Positions 16,511 to 25,655 of a stretch of 64,000 bases of DNA are shown piece after piece. How positions within the stretch are numbered: the first letter of the stretch is position 1; the number at the start of each line of letters is the position of its first letter. This DNA is from Pantoea vagans (lineage in GTDB: Bacteria; Pseudomonadota; Gammaproteobacteria; Enterobacterales; Enterobacteriaceae), in the NCBI RefSeq assembly GCF_001506165.1, contig NZ_CP011427.1:1364001-1428000 (forward strand), given 5' to 3'. Made by a program: the position numbers and the translations under genes. Under the pieces are notes generated by a model that was given only the letters and a program-made list of their open reading frames with translations, was not told the origin of the DNA and searched no databases.

Positions 16511-17839
16511 ATGGATGCAACATCGCAACTCGCGACGGCGGAAGAGACCCGCGCGCGCCCGGAACTGACTCAACGCCAACTCAGGCTGACGCTGATCTCC
16601 TCACTGATTGGCACCGCGTTAGAGTGGTACGATTTTTATCTGTACGGCACGGCGGCGGCATTAATCTTTAATCACTTATTCTTTCCCTCACTGTCACCAT
16701 TGAGCGGAACGCTGGCGGCTTTTGCCAGCTATGGCGTTGGCTTTCTGGTGCGTCCGATTGGCGGGCTGTTCTGGGGCTATATCGGTGATAAATATGGTCG
16801 GCGTCCGGTATTGATCGGCACCCTTATCCTGATGGGCGTCAGCACCACAGCAATTGGCCTGTTGCCGGGCTATGCCAGCATTGGCATTGCCGCGCCGCTG
16901 TTGTTGACCTTACTCCGTCTGCTGCAGGGCTTTGGAGCAGGGGCAGAATTCAGTTCGGCGATTACGCTGAATGCCGAGAAAGCACCTGCACATCGTCGTG
17001 GTTTTTACGCCAGTTGGTCGGGGGTGGGCATCGGCTGTGGCGTATTGCTGTCGGCCTCTGCGTTTGCCCTGGCGCAACAGCTGCCGCAGGAGGATTTCGT
17101 CAGCTGGGGATGGCGCATTCCCTTCCTGCTCAGCATTGTGGCGGTGTTTGTGGGTGGCGCAATACGCCTGTATGTCACGGAATCCCCGGTATTCCGCAAG
17201 CTGGCGGCAGAGCAGAAGCTGGAGCGGGCACCCTTTGTTTCGGTGTGGCAAAACCAGCGTCGTCATTTCTTTGTGGCGCTGGGTGCACGCATGGCGGAAA
17301 ACACCGCCGGTTTCTTCCTGCAGGTGTGGACCATCTCTTATGTCACGCAATCGCTGCACGTCAGCAGTGCCATTCCGGTCGCAGGCGTACTGCTGGGGTC
17401 GGGAATAGGCTGTATCACTATCCCGCTGTTCGGTGCACTTTCGGACCGAATCGGCCGCAAACCGGTGTATATCGGGGGAGCATTGCTCTTTGGCCTGGGG
17501 ATGTTCCCGTACTTTTGGCTGCTGAACAGCGGCAATCCCTGGCTGATCATCGGCGCAATGGTCGTGATGATCTCCCTCGCCAATTACTCGATGTTCTCGG
17601 TGCAGGCGGCATGGTTCGCCGAATTGTTTGATGGCAAAACCCGCGTGACTGCGATCTCGATGTCGCGCGAAATCTCCTCGATCTTTGCCGGCGGTTTGGC
17701 CCCGATCATCGCCAGTAGCTTGCTGCTCTGGTCCGGTGGCCACTATGGCGCGGTGGCGTCCTACATGATTGTTTTAAGCATCATCACCGTTGTTTCCGTG
17801 TGGCTGGGTCCGGAGACCCGCGGTTGCCGCCTCGACTAA
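16511..17839 (+). CDS. MFS transporter, metabolite:H+ symporter family
   Basis: Twelve-helix transporter of 442 residues of the MHS family (relatives include ShiA, KgtP and ProP). Evidence is the helix-1 motif GTALEWYDFYLYG, the loop motif GYIGDKYGRRP, LLQGFGAGAE and AEKAPAHRRGFYAS. AGGAG precedes the ATG, which lies 19 bp after the previous gene's stop, so the genes are co-transcribed. Members carry carboxylates, so an organic or sugar acid is expected. It is a paralogue of the following gene. Confidence 0.85.
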   Translation: MDATSQLATAEETRARPELTQRQLRLTLISSLIGTALEWYDFYLYGTAAALIFNHLFFPSLSPLSGTLAAFASYGVGFLVRPIGGLFWGYIGDKYGRRPVLIGTLILMGVSTTAIGLLPGYASIGIAAPLLLTLLRLLQGFGAGAEFSSAITLNAEKAPAHRRGFYASWSGVGIGCGVLLSASAFALAQQLPQEDFVSWGWRIPFLLSIVAVFVGGAIRLYVTESPVFRKLAAEQKLERAPFVSVWQNQRRHFFVALGARMAENTAGFFLQVWTISYVTQSLHVSSAIPVAGVLLGSGIGCITIPLFGALSDRIGRKPVYIGGALLFGLGMFPYFWLLNSGNPWLIIGAMVVMISLANYSMFSVQAAWFAELFDGKTRVTAISMSREISSIFAGGLAPIIASSLLLWSGGHYGAVASYMIVLSIITVVSVWLGPETRGCRLD

Positions 17840-17866
17840 ACCTCAATCCTACGTCGGGAGTTCAGC

Positions 17867-19177
17867 ATGCACTCACAACCATTGACCGCCCACGCGGCGG
17901 TCAGTCGCACCGCCACGCGCGGAGAAATGCGTAAAATCGTCACGGCCAGTGTGATGGGTACCATTATTGAGTACTACGACTTCACGCTCTACACCACCGC
18001 GACCGCGCTGGTGTTCAACAAAATTTTCTTTCCCGGTGAATCACCGCTGGTAGGCAGCCTGGCGGCCTTTGCGACTTATTTTGTTGGCTACTGCGCACGT
18101 CCTTTAGGTGGCGTGCTGTTCGGCCATTTTGGCGATCGCATTGGCCGTAAGTTCGCGTTAATGATGACGCTGATCATCATGGGCCTCGGCACCTTCCTGA
18201 TTGGTTTGATCCCGCCTTACGCACAGATTGGCGTGTGGGCACCGATTGCGCTGGTGGTATTACGCTGTCTGCAAGGCATTGGCATTGGCGGTGAATATGG
18301 CGGCGGGATGACCATGGTGGTCGAACACGCCCCGCCTGAACGGCGTGGCTTTTACAGTTCACTGGTGCATATCGGCGTACCTGCGGGTTTTCTGTTGCCG
18401 ATAATTTTTATCACCGTGCTCAATGTGGCGCTGGATGAGGCCGATTTTCTCAGCTGGGGTTGGCGTGTGCCGTTCCTGCTCAGCGTGGTGCTGTTAGGGG
18501 TAGGGATGTTTATTCGCAGCCAGATTGAGGAAACGCCGGCTTTCAAACGCATGAAGCGTGACGGAACACAGGCAAAAGTGCCGGTGCTGGAGGCGCTGCG
18601 CCATCACACCCGCGATGTGGTGCTGGGCATTGGTGCCAAAATTGCTGAAAGCGGACTGTTCAACATCTATGCGGTATTCGCCATTAGCTACTGCGTCAAC
18701 GTGCTGGGCATGAAGAGTCAAATCATCCTGTACGGCATTCTGCTGGCCTGCTTGCTGGAGTGTTTCACCTTACCGCTGTTTGGTCGTATGGCCGATCGCT
18801 ATGGTAAAAAACGCGTTTATATTGGCGGCATGATGGCGCAGGCCATACTGGCATGGCCTTTTATGCTGATGTTAGCCAGCGGGCAACTTCCCCTGATTTA
18901 TCTCGCTATCGCACTGGGCTTAGCGCTAGGGCACGGCAGCACCTTTGGCGCTCAGGGAGCCTTCTTCTCGTCGCTGTTTCCGGCGCGGGTTCGCTATAGC
19001 GGTTTGTCCTTAGTCCAGCAGATCGGGCCGATTCTCGGCGGCGGATTATCACCGATGATCGCCACGGCGCTGCTGGTCAGCGGCGAGGGCTACGGCTGGG
19101 TAATTGGCTATATGGTGTTTATGGCACTGCTCTCGGCGTTCAGTGCCTGGCGGTTGCGGGATGCGAAGATGGAGTGA
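17867..19177 (+). CDS. MFS transporter, metabolite:H+ symporter family (second copy)
   Basis: MHS-family transporter of 436 residues with GTIIEYYDFTLY in helix 1, GHFGDRIGRK in the first loop and LQGIGIGGEYGGG. It is related to, but clearly diverged from, the preceding gene, so it is an old duplication or separate acquisition rather than a recent copy. GGGAG lies before the ATG, and 28 bp separate it from the gene upstream. It is the last gene of the aldolase-MFS-MFS-MFS run. The substrate is not known. Confidence 0.85.
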   Translation: MHSQPLTAHAAVSRTATRGEMRKIVTASVMGTIIEYYDFTLYTTATALVFNKIFFPGESPLVGSLAAFATYFVGYCARPLGGVLFGHFGDRIGRKFALMMTLIIMGLGTFLIGLIPPYAQIGVWAPIALVVLRCLQGIGIGGEYGGGMTMVVEHAPPERRGFYSSLVHIGVPAGFLLPIIFITVLNVALDEADFLSWGWRVPFLLSVVLLGVGMFIRSQIEETPAFKRMKRDGTQAKVPVLEALRHHTRDVVLGIGAKIAESGLFNIYAVFAISYCVNVLGMKSQIILYGILLACLLECFTLPLFGRMADRYGKKRVYIGGMMAQAILAWPFMLMLASGQLPLIYLAIALGLALGHGSTFGAQGAFFSSLFPARVRYSGLSLVQQIGPILGGGLSPMIATALLVSGEGYGWVIGYMVFMALLSAFSAWRLRDAKME

Positions 19178-19299
19178 ACAGATTGTGCGAAAAAGGCTCA
19201 AACTGTTCGTGTTTACTCGTACAATAGGTCTATGCTGTTGCGCAGCGGCGGGCAATGGTGCTCGCCCACTTTTTCAGTCGAACAGACTAAGGACGCATC

Positions 19300-21399
19300 A
19301 TGCCCCGACCCCTACCTATCGAACGTTATCGCAACATCGGCATCTCCGCGCACATCGATGCCGGTAAAACCACCACCACTGAGCGCATCCTGTTTTACAC
19401 CGGAATGAGCCATAAGTTAGGTGAAGTGCACGATGGCGCGGCAACCACCGACTGGATGGCACAGGAGCAGGAGCGTGGTATTACCATTACCTCGGCAGCG
19501 GTGAGCTGCTTCTGGCCGGGTATGGATGGCAGCTTTACGCCGCACCGCATCAATATCATCGACACCCCCGGACACGTGGATTTCACCATCGAAGTGGAGC
19601 GGTCCATGCGCGTGCTGGACGGTGCCGTGATGGTGTATGACGCCGTCGGTGGCGTGCAGCCACAGTCGGAAACCGTATGGCGTCAGGCCAACAAGTACCA
19701 CGTGCCGCGCATTGCCTTCGTCAACAAGATGGACCGCCAGGGTGCGGACTTCTTCCGCGTGGTGCAGATGATGAAAGATCGCCTGCATGCCAATCCGGTG
19801 CCGATTGTGATTCCGATTGGCGCAGAAGATCACTTCAGCGGTGTGGTGGACCTCAACAAGATGCGCGCTATCTACTGGGATGATGCCAGCCAGGGCATGA
19901 CCTTCAGCTACGCACCAATTCCAGAGGAGCTGCAGGCGCTGGCGGCCGAATGGCGTGAAAACATGGTGGCGGCAGCGGCGGAAGCCAGTGAAGCCTTAAT
20001 GGATCGTTATCTGGAGCAGGGCGATCTCAGCGAAGAAGAGGTGATTGCGGGGCTGCGTCAGCGCACGCTGGTGGGTGAGATCCAGCCGATGCTGTGTGGC
20101 AGTGCCTTTAAGAACAAAGGCGTGCAGCGCATGCTGGATGCGGTGATTGAGCTGATGCCCTCACCACTCGATGTGCCACCGGTGGCCGGTGTGAATGAGA
20201 AGGGTGAGCACGATGAACGTCATGCGGATGATGATGAGCCGTTCTCTGCACTGGCGTTCAAACTGATGAGCGATCCCTACGTGGGCCAGCTCACCTTCGT
20301 GCGCGTCTATTCTGGCGTGCTGCGCAAGGGTGACAGCGTGTGGAATGCAGTGAAAGGGCGTAAAGAGCGTATCGGCCGAATTGTGCAGATGCAGGCCAAC
20401 GATCGCATCGAAATCGAAGAAATTCGTGCCGGTGATATTGCTGCCTGTGTGGGATTAAAAGAGGTCACCACCGGTGAAACCCTGTGTGATCCCAATGCGG
20501 TGATCACCCTGGAACGCATGGAGTTCCCGGACCCGGTGATTTCATTGTCGATCGAGCCGAAAACCAAGAGCGATCAGGAAAAGATGGGCCTGGCGTTGCA
20601 GCGGTTAGCGGCAGAAGATCCGTCGTTCCGCCTGCACACTGATGAGGAGTCAGGCCAGACCATCATCTCGGGTATGGGCGAGTTACATCTGGAGATCATT
20701 GTTGACCGCATGAAGCGTGAGTTTGGCGTGGAAGCCAACATTGGTCGCCCGCAGGTCACCTATCGCGAAACCATCCGCAAAACGGTACGCGATGTGGAAG
20801 GCAAGTTTGTGCGTCAATCGGGCGGTAAAGGCCAGTATGGTCACGTGGTGTTGACGCTGGAACCGCAGGCTGCCGGTGCCGGTTTTACCTTTGAAGATGC
20901 CACCAAAGGCGGGGTGGTGCCGCGCGAGTTTATTCCTTCGGTGGAGAAGGGAATTCGTGAAGCGCTGAACAGTGGCGTGCTGGCGGGTTATCCGGTGGTG
21001 GATCTTAAAGCCACGCTGACGTTCGGTTCCTACCATGAGGTGGACTCCTCGGAAATGGCCTTCCGCATGGCGGCGATTTTTGGTTTTAAAGCCGCAGCTA
21101 AACAGGCCGATCCGGTGATTCTTGAACCGGTGATGCAGGTGGAAGTGGAAACGCCAGAGGAGTATGCAGGTGGTGTGATGGGTGACCTGTCATCGCGTCG
21201 CGGTACGCTGCAAGGCATGGACGAGCGCTTTGGTGCGCGTATCATCCGTGCCGAAGTGCCGCTGTCAGAGATGTTTGGCTACGCCACCACGCTGCGATCC
21301 ATGTCTCAAGGTCGCGCGACCTACAGCATGGAGTTCGCGCATTACGCCGAAGCGCCACGCAATGTGGCCGAGGGGATTATTGCCGCGCGTGCGGTGTGA
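19300..21399 (+). CDS. Elongation factor G (probable second, paralogous copy)
   Basis: Full-length EF-G, 699 residues, the ribosomal translocation GTPase. G-domain motifs are intact and at the same positions as in E. coli FusA: AHIDAGKT (17-24), DTPGH (88-92), NKMD (142-145) and [10 protein letters not shown]. Domain IV keeps [11 protein letters not shown] and [10 protein letters not shown]. It differs from canonical enterobacterial FusA at many positions (for example VMVYD where FusA has VMVYC, and a shorter domain-IV segment). It stands alone rather than between rpsG and tuf. It is therefore likely a paralogue (fusA2-like); this window cannot show whether a str-operon fusA exists elsewhere. 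AAGGA precedes the ATG. Confidence 0.88.
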   Translation: MPRPLPIERYRNIGISAHIDAGKTTTTERILFYTGMSHKLGEVHDGAATTDWMAQEQERGITITSAAVSCFWPGMDGSFTPHRINIIDTPGHVDFTIEVERSMRVLDGAVMVYDAVGGVQPQSETVWRQANKYHVPRIAFVNKMDRQGADFFRVVQMMKDRLHANPVPIVIPIGAEDHFSGVVDLNKMRAIYWDDASQGMTFSYAPIPEELQALAAEWRENMVAAAAEASEALMDRYLEQGDLSEEEVIAGLRQRTLVGEIQPMLCGSAFKNKGVQRMLDAVIELMPSPLDVPPVAGVNEKGEHDERHADDDEPFSALAFKLMSDPYVGQLTFVRVYSGVLRKGDSVWNAVKGRKERIGRIVQMQANDRIEIEEIRAGDIAACVGLKEVTTGETLCDPNAVITLERMEFPDPVISLSIEPKTKSDQEKMGLALQRLAAEDPSFRLHTDEESGQTIISGMGELHLEIIVDRMKREFGVEANIGRPQVTYRETIRKTVRDVEGKFVRQSGGKGQYGHVVLTLEPQAAGAGFTFEDATKGGVVPREFIPSVEKGIREALNSGVLAGYPVVDLKATLTFGSYHEVDSSEMAFRMAAIFGFKAAAKQADPVILEPVMQVEVETPEEYAGGVMGDLSSRRGTLQGMDERFGARIIRAEVPLSEMFGYATTLRSMSQGRATYSMEFAHYAEAPRNVAEGIIAARAV

Positions 21400-21451
21400 T
21401 TTTTTGGGCGGCAGGGATGCCGCCACAAAATATCATTTCAGATATCGATCC

Positions 21452-21507
21452 GTAGGGTGCGCATTCATGCGCACAGGGTTTTAGGTCGCCATAAATGGCG
21501 ACCCTAC
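21452..21507. repeat. GTAGGGT-type REP pair, GTAG ends outermost
   Basis: A forward unit (21452-21474, arms around CATTCATG) and a reversed unit (21484-21507, arms GGTCGCC/GGCGACC), both with their GTAG ends outward. They follow the EF-G gene and an imperfect GGCGGC/GCCGCC hairpin at 21407-21424, and probably act as its transcript end. Confidence 0.8.
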
Positions 21508-21571
21508 GAGCGTTGAAGCGTAATTTATTTCGTTTGTTTCCTTTAAACCATTTCATCACATCGATAGCCAA

Positions 21572-21612
21572 TATTGTCGTTTTACATTTATTTATCCGAA
21601 TTTTAATAATTC
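21572..21612 (+). promoter_or_regulatory. Duplicated leader, copy 1
   Basis: A 41-bp stretch upstream of the first binding-protein gene resembles 23414-23454 upstream of the acetyltransferase gene. Both contain TATTnTCGTTTTAC, TTTATTT and, about ten bases on, ATTTnAATAATTC. Since the genes downstream include paralogous binding proteins, the leader was probably duplicated with them and may carry a shared promoter or activator site. No named factor can be assigned. Confidence 0.45.
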
Positions 21613-21679
21613 AGCGGGAAATATAAATCAAGCCGGTATGCGGCTATTTAAAATAACACCTGCAATCACCAAGGATAAT

Positions 21680-23287
21680 ATGAAAGCGAACGCAATTACT
21701 CTGGCTCTGGGTTTCGCCTGCCTGCTGGGCAATGCCGTTGCTGCCGATAAACCGGTTAGCGGCGGTAGTCTGACGGTCGGTGTCGAAACTGAACCCACCA
21801 CCTTCAACCCGCAACTTAACGGGCAGGACAAAGCCGAAATCACGCTGCGCAACTTCTGGGAATCGCTGCTGGCCCGCCGTCCAGACGGCAGTTTTGTGCC
21901 GTGGCTGGCGGAGAGCTATCAAGCCAGCGAGGATGGTAAAACCTTGCGCTTCAATCTGCGCCGCGATGTGACGTTCTCCAACGGCGAAAAGCTGGATGCC
22001 AACGCCGTGGCCGAAAACTTTCGCCAAACTCAGGTGGCGCAGTACTGCGCCGGTACCAGCCTGTGCCTGATGGGATCGCACATCGACAAGATTGAAACGC
22101 CCGACGATCACACGGTGGTGATTACACTGAAATCGGTCTATTCACCGTTCCTCTCCTTCGCGGCGGGGCTGCAAATCCTTTCCCCCTCCAGTTGGAAATC
22201 ATCGCAGCTAAAATCGGGTGGCACGGAGATTGCCGGTACCGGGCCGTTTATCCTGCAAAGTTACGAGAAGGGCCAGCAGGTTACTTTTGTGAAGAACCCG
22301 AATTACCACTGGGCACCGGCCACCGCGAAACATCAGGGACCGGCCTATCTCGATCGTGTCACCTATCGTTTCTTGCCGGAATCCTCGGTGCGCACCGGGG
22401 CGTTGCTCTCCGGTCAGGTGGATGCGATTGAAGGCATTTCCGGTAACGACGCGGGTGAATTCAAGGACAACCCTGATTTTACCTACCAGCACGCGCTCAA
22501 TACTGGTACCCCGTACTCACTATTCCTCAACGTCGAATACGGCCCCACACAGGATGTCAAAGTGCGCCAGGCCTTGTTGCAGGGGCTGGAGATCGATCCG
22601 CTGCTGAAATCGGTGTATCGCGGCGAGCGTACCCGTGCCTGGGGCATCACGTCACCGATTGACCCGCTGTATAACAATGAGCTGGAAGGGAAGTACGGCA
22701 ACAACCCTGCTGCCGCTAACAAACTGCTGGATGAAGCGGGTTGGCAAACCCGAGACAGTGAGGGCTATCGCACCAAAAACGGTGAGCGCTTGCGCATTGA
22801 GTTGATTCAGGCGCAGGCCACCGTACGCGACCAGCGAGATGTGTTGTTGCAGGCGATTCAGGCACAGGCGCGTCAACGGTTAGGAATCGATCTCAAACTC
22901 AACTATGTGGATTCCGGTACCTATGTGGACGTGCGTAAAAGCGGCAAGTTTGGCACCATCGCTAACTCCAACACACCGACCGACGGCGTGGATATTGAAA
23001 ACCACTACCGCCCCATTGCGCAGGGCGGAGCGATTAATTACAGCCGCGTCAATGATGCCAGTATCAATGGGCTGTTGGATCAAGCCGCCGCGACGCTGGA
23101 TTTGAAGCAGCGCCGCCAGTATTACAGTGAGTTGCAGCAACGCGCTTTACCGCAGTTGGCGTTGGCGGTTCCACTGTATGAACCGGAAGATCAGCTTGCC
23201 ACCGCCAGTTACGTGCATGGTTATGGTTTCCGCAGTAATAAGCATATGCCGGAAAGCGTTTACGATGTGTGGTTGAGTCAACATTAA
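21680..23287 (+). CDS. ABC transporter periplasmic binding protein, peptide/nickel family (copy 1)
   Basis: Family 5 (DppA/OppA/NikA-like) solute-binding protein, 535 residues, with a Sec signal peptide (MKANAITLALGFACLLGNAVAA, cleavage after AVAA). Family marks are SLTVGVETEPTTFNPQL, FSNGEKLDA, GTGPFIL, and a C-terminal region with YSRVND. It is a clear paralogue of the gene at 24029, with long identical stretches such as YLDRVTYRFLPESSVRTGAL. ATG 21680 follows AAGGA; an earlier in-frame ATG (21638) would precede the signal peptide and is rejected. It lies upstream of the acetyltransferase gene and the permease/ATPase genes it presumably serves. Confidence 0.88.
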   Translation: MKANAITLALGFACLLGNAVAADKPVSGGSLTVGVETEPTTFNPQLNGQDKAEITLRNFWESLLARRPDGSFVPWLAESYQASEDGKTLRFNLRRDVTFSNGEKLDANAVAENFRQTQVAQYCAGTSLCLMGSHIDKIETPDDHTVVITLKSVYSPFLSFAAGLQILSPSSWKSSQLKSGGTEIAGTGPFILQSYEKGQQVTFVKNPNYHWAPATAKHQGPAYLDRVTYRFLPESSVRTGALLSGQVDAIEGISGNDAGEFKDNPDFTYQHALNTGTPYSLFLNVEYGPTQDVKVRQALLQGLEIDPLLKSVYRGERTRAWGITSPIDPLYNNELEGKYGNNPAAANKLLDEAGWQTRDSEGYRTKNGERLRIELIQAQATVRDQRDVLLQAIQAQARQRLGIDLKLNYVDSGTYVDVRKSGKFGTIANSNTPTDGVDIENHYRPIAQGGAINYSRVNDASINGLLDQAAATLDLKQRRQYYSELQQRALPQLALAVPLYEPEDQLATASYVHGYGFRSNKHMPESVYDVWLSQH

Positions 23288-23295
23288 TATCGCCA

Positions 23296-23363
23296 GGTGC
23301 GCATAAATGCGCACCCTACGAAAATCATACGAACGTATTGTAGGGTCGTCATTGATGACGACC
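23296..23363. repeat. GTAGGGT-type REP pair
   Basis: A reversed unit (23296-23319, GGTGCGC/GCGCACC) and a forward unit (23340-23363, GGTCGTC/GACGACC) sit between the first binding-protein gene and the acetyltransferase gene. The second hairpin is followed by TTTATTTAATTTT and could terminate transcription, leaving the downstream genes dependent on the second leader copy at 23414. Confidence 0.8.
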
Positions 23364-23413
23364 TTTATTTAATTTTCGCTTATGCGATTCCCACAATGAA
23401 CAAATCCATTGCC

Positions 23414-23454
23414 ACTATTCTCGTTTTACTTTATTTCGGCGGATTTCAATAATT
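23414..23454 (+). promoter_or_regulatory. Duplicated leader, copy 2
   Basis: This is the counterpart of 21572-21612. It lies just after a REP hairpin that may end the previous transcript and 30 bp before the acetyltransferase start. It probably carries the promoter for the acetyltransferase-binding protein-permease-ATPase-monooxygenase run. Confidence 0.45.
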
Positions 23455-23483
23455 CCCTGCAGATAAATTCAGGAAACCCGCAG

Positions 23484-23999
23484 ATGAGCCAATCTATTCA
23501 AATTGCTAAACCGGACGATGCAGACGAAATTTTTGCCCTGTTGCAACGCGCTTACGCATCGCTGGTGGCGTTGGATGTGCATTTCACCATCTCTCAAGGC
23601 AACGTCGAGCAGGTTCGTCGCGTCATTGAACAGGAGACGGTACTGGTGCTGCGCAAATGGAAACGGGCTGTGGCGACGGTGACCGTTCGTTTCCCCTGGC
23701 AGCAAGAAACCGATGCGCCCTCGTCGCTGCCGTTTATCCACTGGTTTGCCGTCGATCCAGACTACAAAGGTCAAGGCTATGGCCGCGAGATCATCAGCTA
23801 TGCCGAAGAGACGCTGCTGAAAGAAACGCTTAAAGCGCCTGGCGTGTATCTGGCCACGGCGACTAAACATCCCTGGCTCAGTGAGCTTTACCTGCGTCGC
23901 GGCTATCAGCCGTTTTATCACCGCACCAATGCGTTGGGCGAAGCGCTGGTATTCCTGAAAAAGGAATTCAACACGCAGCCCATCGCCAACATTGCCTGA
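23484..23999 (+). CDS. GNAT-family N-acetyltransferase
   Basis: Acetyl-CoA-dependent acetyltransferase of 171 residues. The acetyl-CoA-binding motif is DPDYKGQGYGREI, preceded by the beta strand FIHWFAV and followed by LRRGYQPFY. The ATG at 23484 is used because AGGAAA lies upstream and an earlier start adds only unstructured residues. It lies between two paralogous binding-protein genes of a peptide-type transporter and upstream of a flavin monooxygenase. In such clusters an acetyltransferase often N-acetylates an imported amino-acid derivative before oxidation. The substrate here is inferred. Confidence 0.82.
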   Translation: MSQSIQIAKPDDADEIFALLQRAYASLVALDVHFTISQGNVEQVRRVIEQETVLVLRKWKRAVATVTVRFPWQQETDAPSSLPFIHWFAVDPDYKGQGYGREIISYAEETLLKETLKAPGVYLATATKHPWLSELYLRRGYQPFYHRTNALGEALVFLKKEFNTQPIANIA

Positions 24000-24028
24000 T
24001 TCACATCATCAAAAACAACAGGGACATT

Positions 24029-25642
24029 ATGAAAGCGAATTCAATCACGCTGGCGCTGGGGCTGGCGTGCCTGCTGAGTACGTTAAACACCTTCGCTGCA
24101 GAGCAACCGCGCAGTGGCGGGTCGCTGACCTATGGCGTAGAAACCGAACCAGCACCGTTAAACCCGCAGTTGAATGGGCAATCTAAAGCCGAAGTCACCC
24201 TGCGTAATGTCTGGGAATCACTACTGGCACGACGCACCGATGGCAGTTTTGTTCCCTGGCTGGCCACGGGCTATGAAGTGAGCCCGGATGGCAAAATTTA
24301 TCGTTTCACGCTGCGTCGTGACGTCACTTTCTCCAACGGCGAGAAGCTGGATGCCAACGCGGTAGCGGAGAACTTTCGCCATGTACAGGACCCAAAATAT
24401 TGCGCAGGAACCAGTATCTGTGGACTGAGTGCCCGCATTGCCAGCGTGGAGACGCCCGACAATAGCACGGTGGTGATTACCCTGAAGCAAGGTTACGCGC
24501 CTTTCCTCTCTTTTGCCGCAAAGTTGCAGATTCTGGCACCGGCCAGTTGGCACTCACCCCAGCTCAAGGCGGGCGGTAAAGAGATCGCGGGAACCGGGCC
24601 TTTCATCATCGAGAGTTACGAAAAGGGTCAGCAGCTGACACTGGTGCGCAATCCGCATTACCACTGGGCACCGGCCACCGCACATCACCAGGGCCCGGCG
24701 TATCTGGATCGCGTGACCTACCGCTTCCTGCCAGAGTCCTCGGTGCGCACCGGTGCATTGTTGTCTGGGCAGTTGGACGTGATTGAAGGCATCTCCGGCA
24801 ACGATGCCAGCGCCTTCAAAGACAACCCGGATTTTACCTATCAACATGCCTTGAACACCGGCACACCCTATTCGTTGTTTCTGAATGTGGAATATGGCCC
24901 CACGCAAGATGTGAAGGTGCGCCAGGCGTTGTTACAGGGGCTGGATATCGATCCGTTGCTGAAGTCGGTGTATCGCGGCGAGCGTACCCGCGCATGGGGG
25001 ATCACCTCACCGGTTGACCCACTTTACAACAACGATTTGGAAGGCCAGTACGGCAACAACCCCACGGCGGCGAATAAGCTGCTGGACGAGGCGGGATGGC
25101 AAACGCGAGACAGCGAAGGTTTTCGCATCAAAGACGGCCAGCGCCTGAGTATTGAAGTGATTCAAGCCCAGGCCACGGTGCGCGATCAGCGTGATGTGTT
25201 GTTGCAGGCGATTCAGGCCCAGGCACGGCAACGACTCGGCGTCGAGATCAAACTGCGTTATGTCGATTCCGGCACCTATGCCGAGGTGCGCAACAGCGGT
25301 CACTTTGGTTCGATCGCCAACTCCAATACGGAAACCGACGGCATCGATATTGAAAACCACTATCGCCCGGTTAATGCCGGTGGCGCGATTAACTACAGCC
25401 GGGTCAACAGCCCTGAAATCAACGGCTGGTTAGATCAGGCCGCCGCCACGCTGGATATCAATCAACGTCGCAAATTCTACAGCCAGCTTCAGCATTACGC
25501 GTTAGCAGAGCAGGCGCTGGCGATCCCGTTGTATGAGCCGGAAGACCAGATTGCCACCGCCCGCTATGTGCACGGCGCAGGTTTTCGCAGCTACAAACAG
25601 ATGCCGGAAAACGCATACGACATCTGGCTAAGTGACCATTAA
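24029..25642 (+). CDS. ABC transporter periplasmic binding protein, peptide/nickel family (copy 2)
   Basis: Family 5 solute-binding protein, 537 residues, with a Sec signal peptide ending near NTFAA. Roughly four-fifths of residues appear identical to the copy at 21680, with differences concentrated in scattered surface positions and the signal peptide. That suggests duplication followed by modest specialisation. CAGGGA precedes the ATG. The permease gene starts 13 bp after its stop, so this copy heads the transporter cistrons proper. Two receptors feeding one permease would broaden ligand range, as seen in other Opp-type systems. Confidence 0.9.
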   Translation: MKANSITLALGLACLLSTLNTFAAEQPRSGGSLTYGVETEPAPLNPQLNGQSKAEVTLRNVWESLLARRTDGSFVPWLATGYEVSPDGKIYRFTLRRDVTFSNGEKLDANAVAENFRHVQDPKYCAGTSICGLSARIASVETPDNSTVVITLKQGYAPFLSFAAKLQILAPASWHSPQLKAGGKEIAGTGPFIIESYEKGQQLTLVRNPHYHWAPATAHHQGPAYLDRVTYRFLPESSVRTGALLSGQLDVIEGISGNDASAFKDNPDFTYQHALNTGTPYSLFLNVEYGPTQDVKVRQALLQGLDIDPLLKSVYRGERTRAWGITSPVDPLYNNDLEGQYGNNPTAANKLLDEAGWQTRDSEGFRIKDGQRLSIEVIQAQATVRDQRDVLLQAIQAQARQRLGVEIKLRYVDSGTYAEVRNSGHFGSIANSNTETDGIDIENHYRPVNAGGAINYSRVNSPEINGWLDQAAATLDINQRRKFYSQLQHYALAEQALAIPLYEPEDQIATARYVHGAGFRSYKQMPENAYDIWLSDH

Positions 25643-25655
25643 TCAGGAGGCGAAG

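Noticed and set aside
16910..17743. 277-codon minus-strand frame inside the second MFS gene
   Set aside because: Its residue composition (many H, Q and R) is typical of an antisense shadow, and the sense frame has clear MFS motifs.
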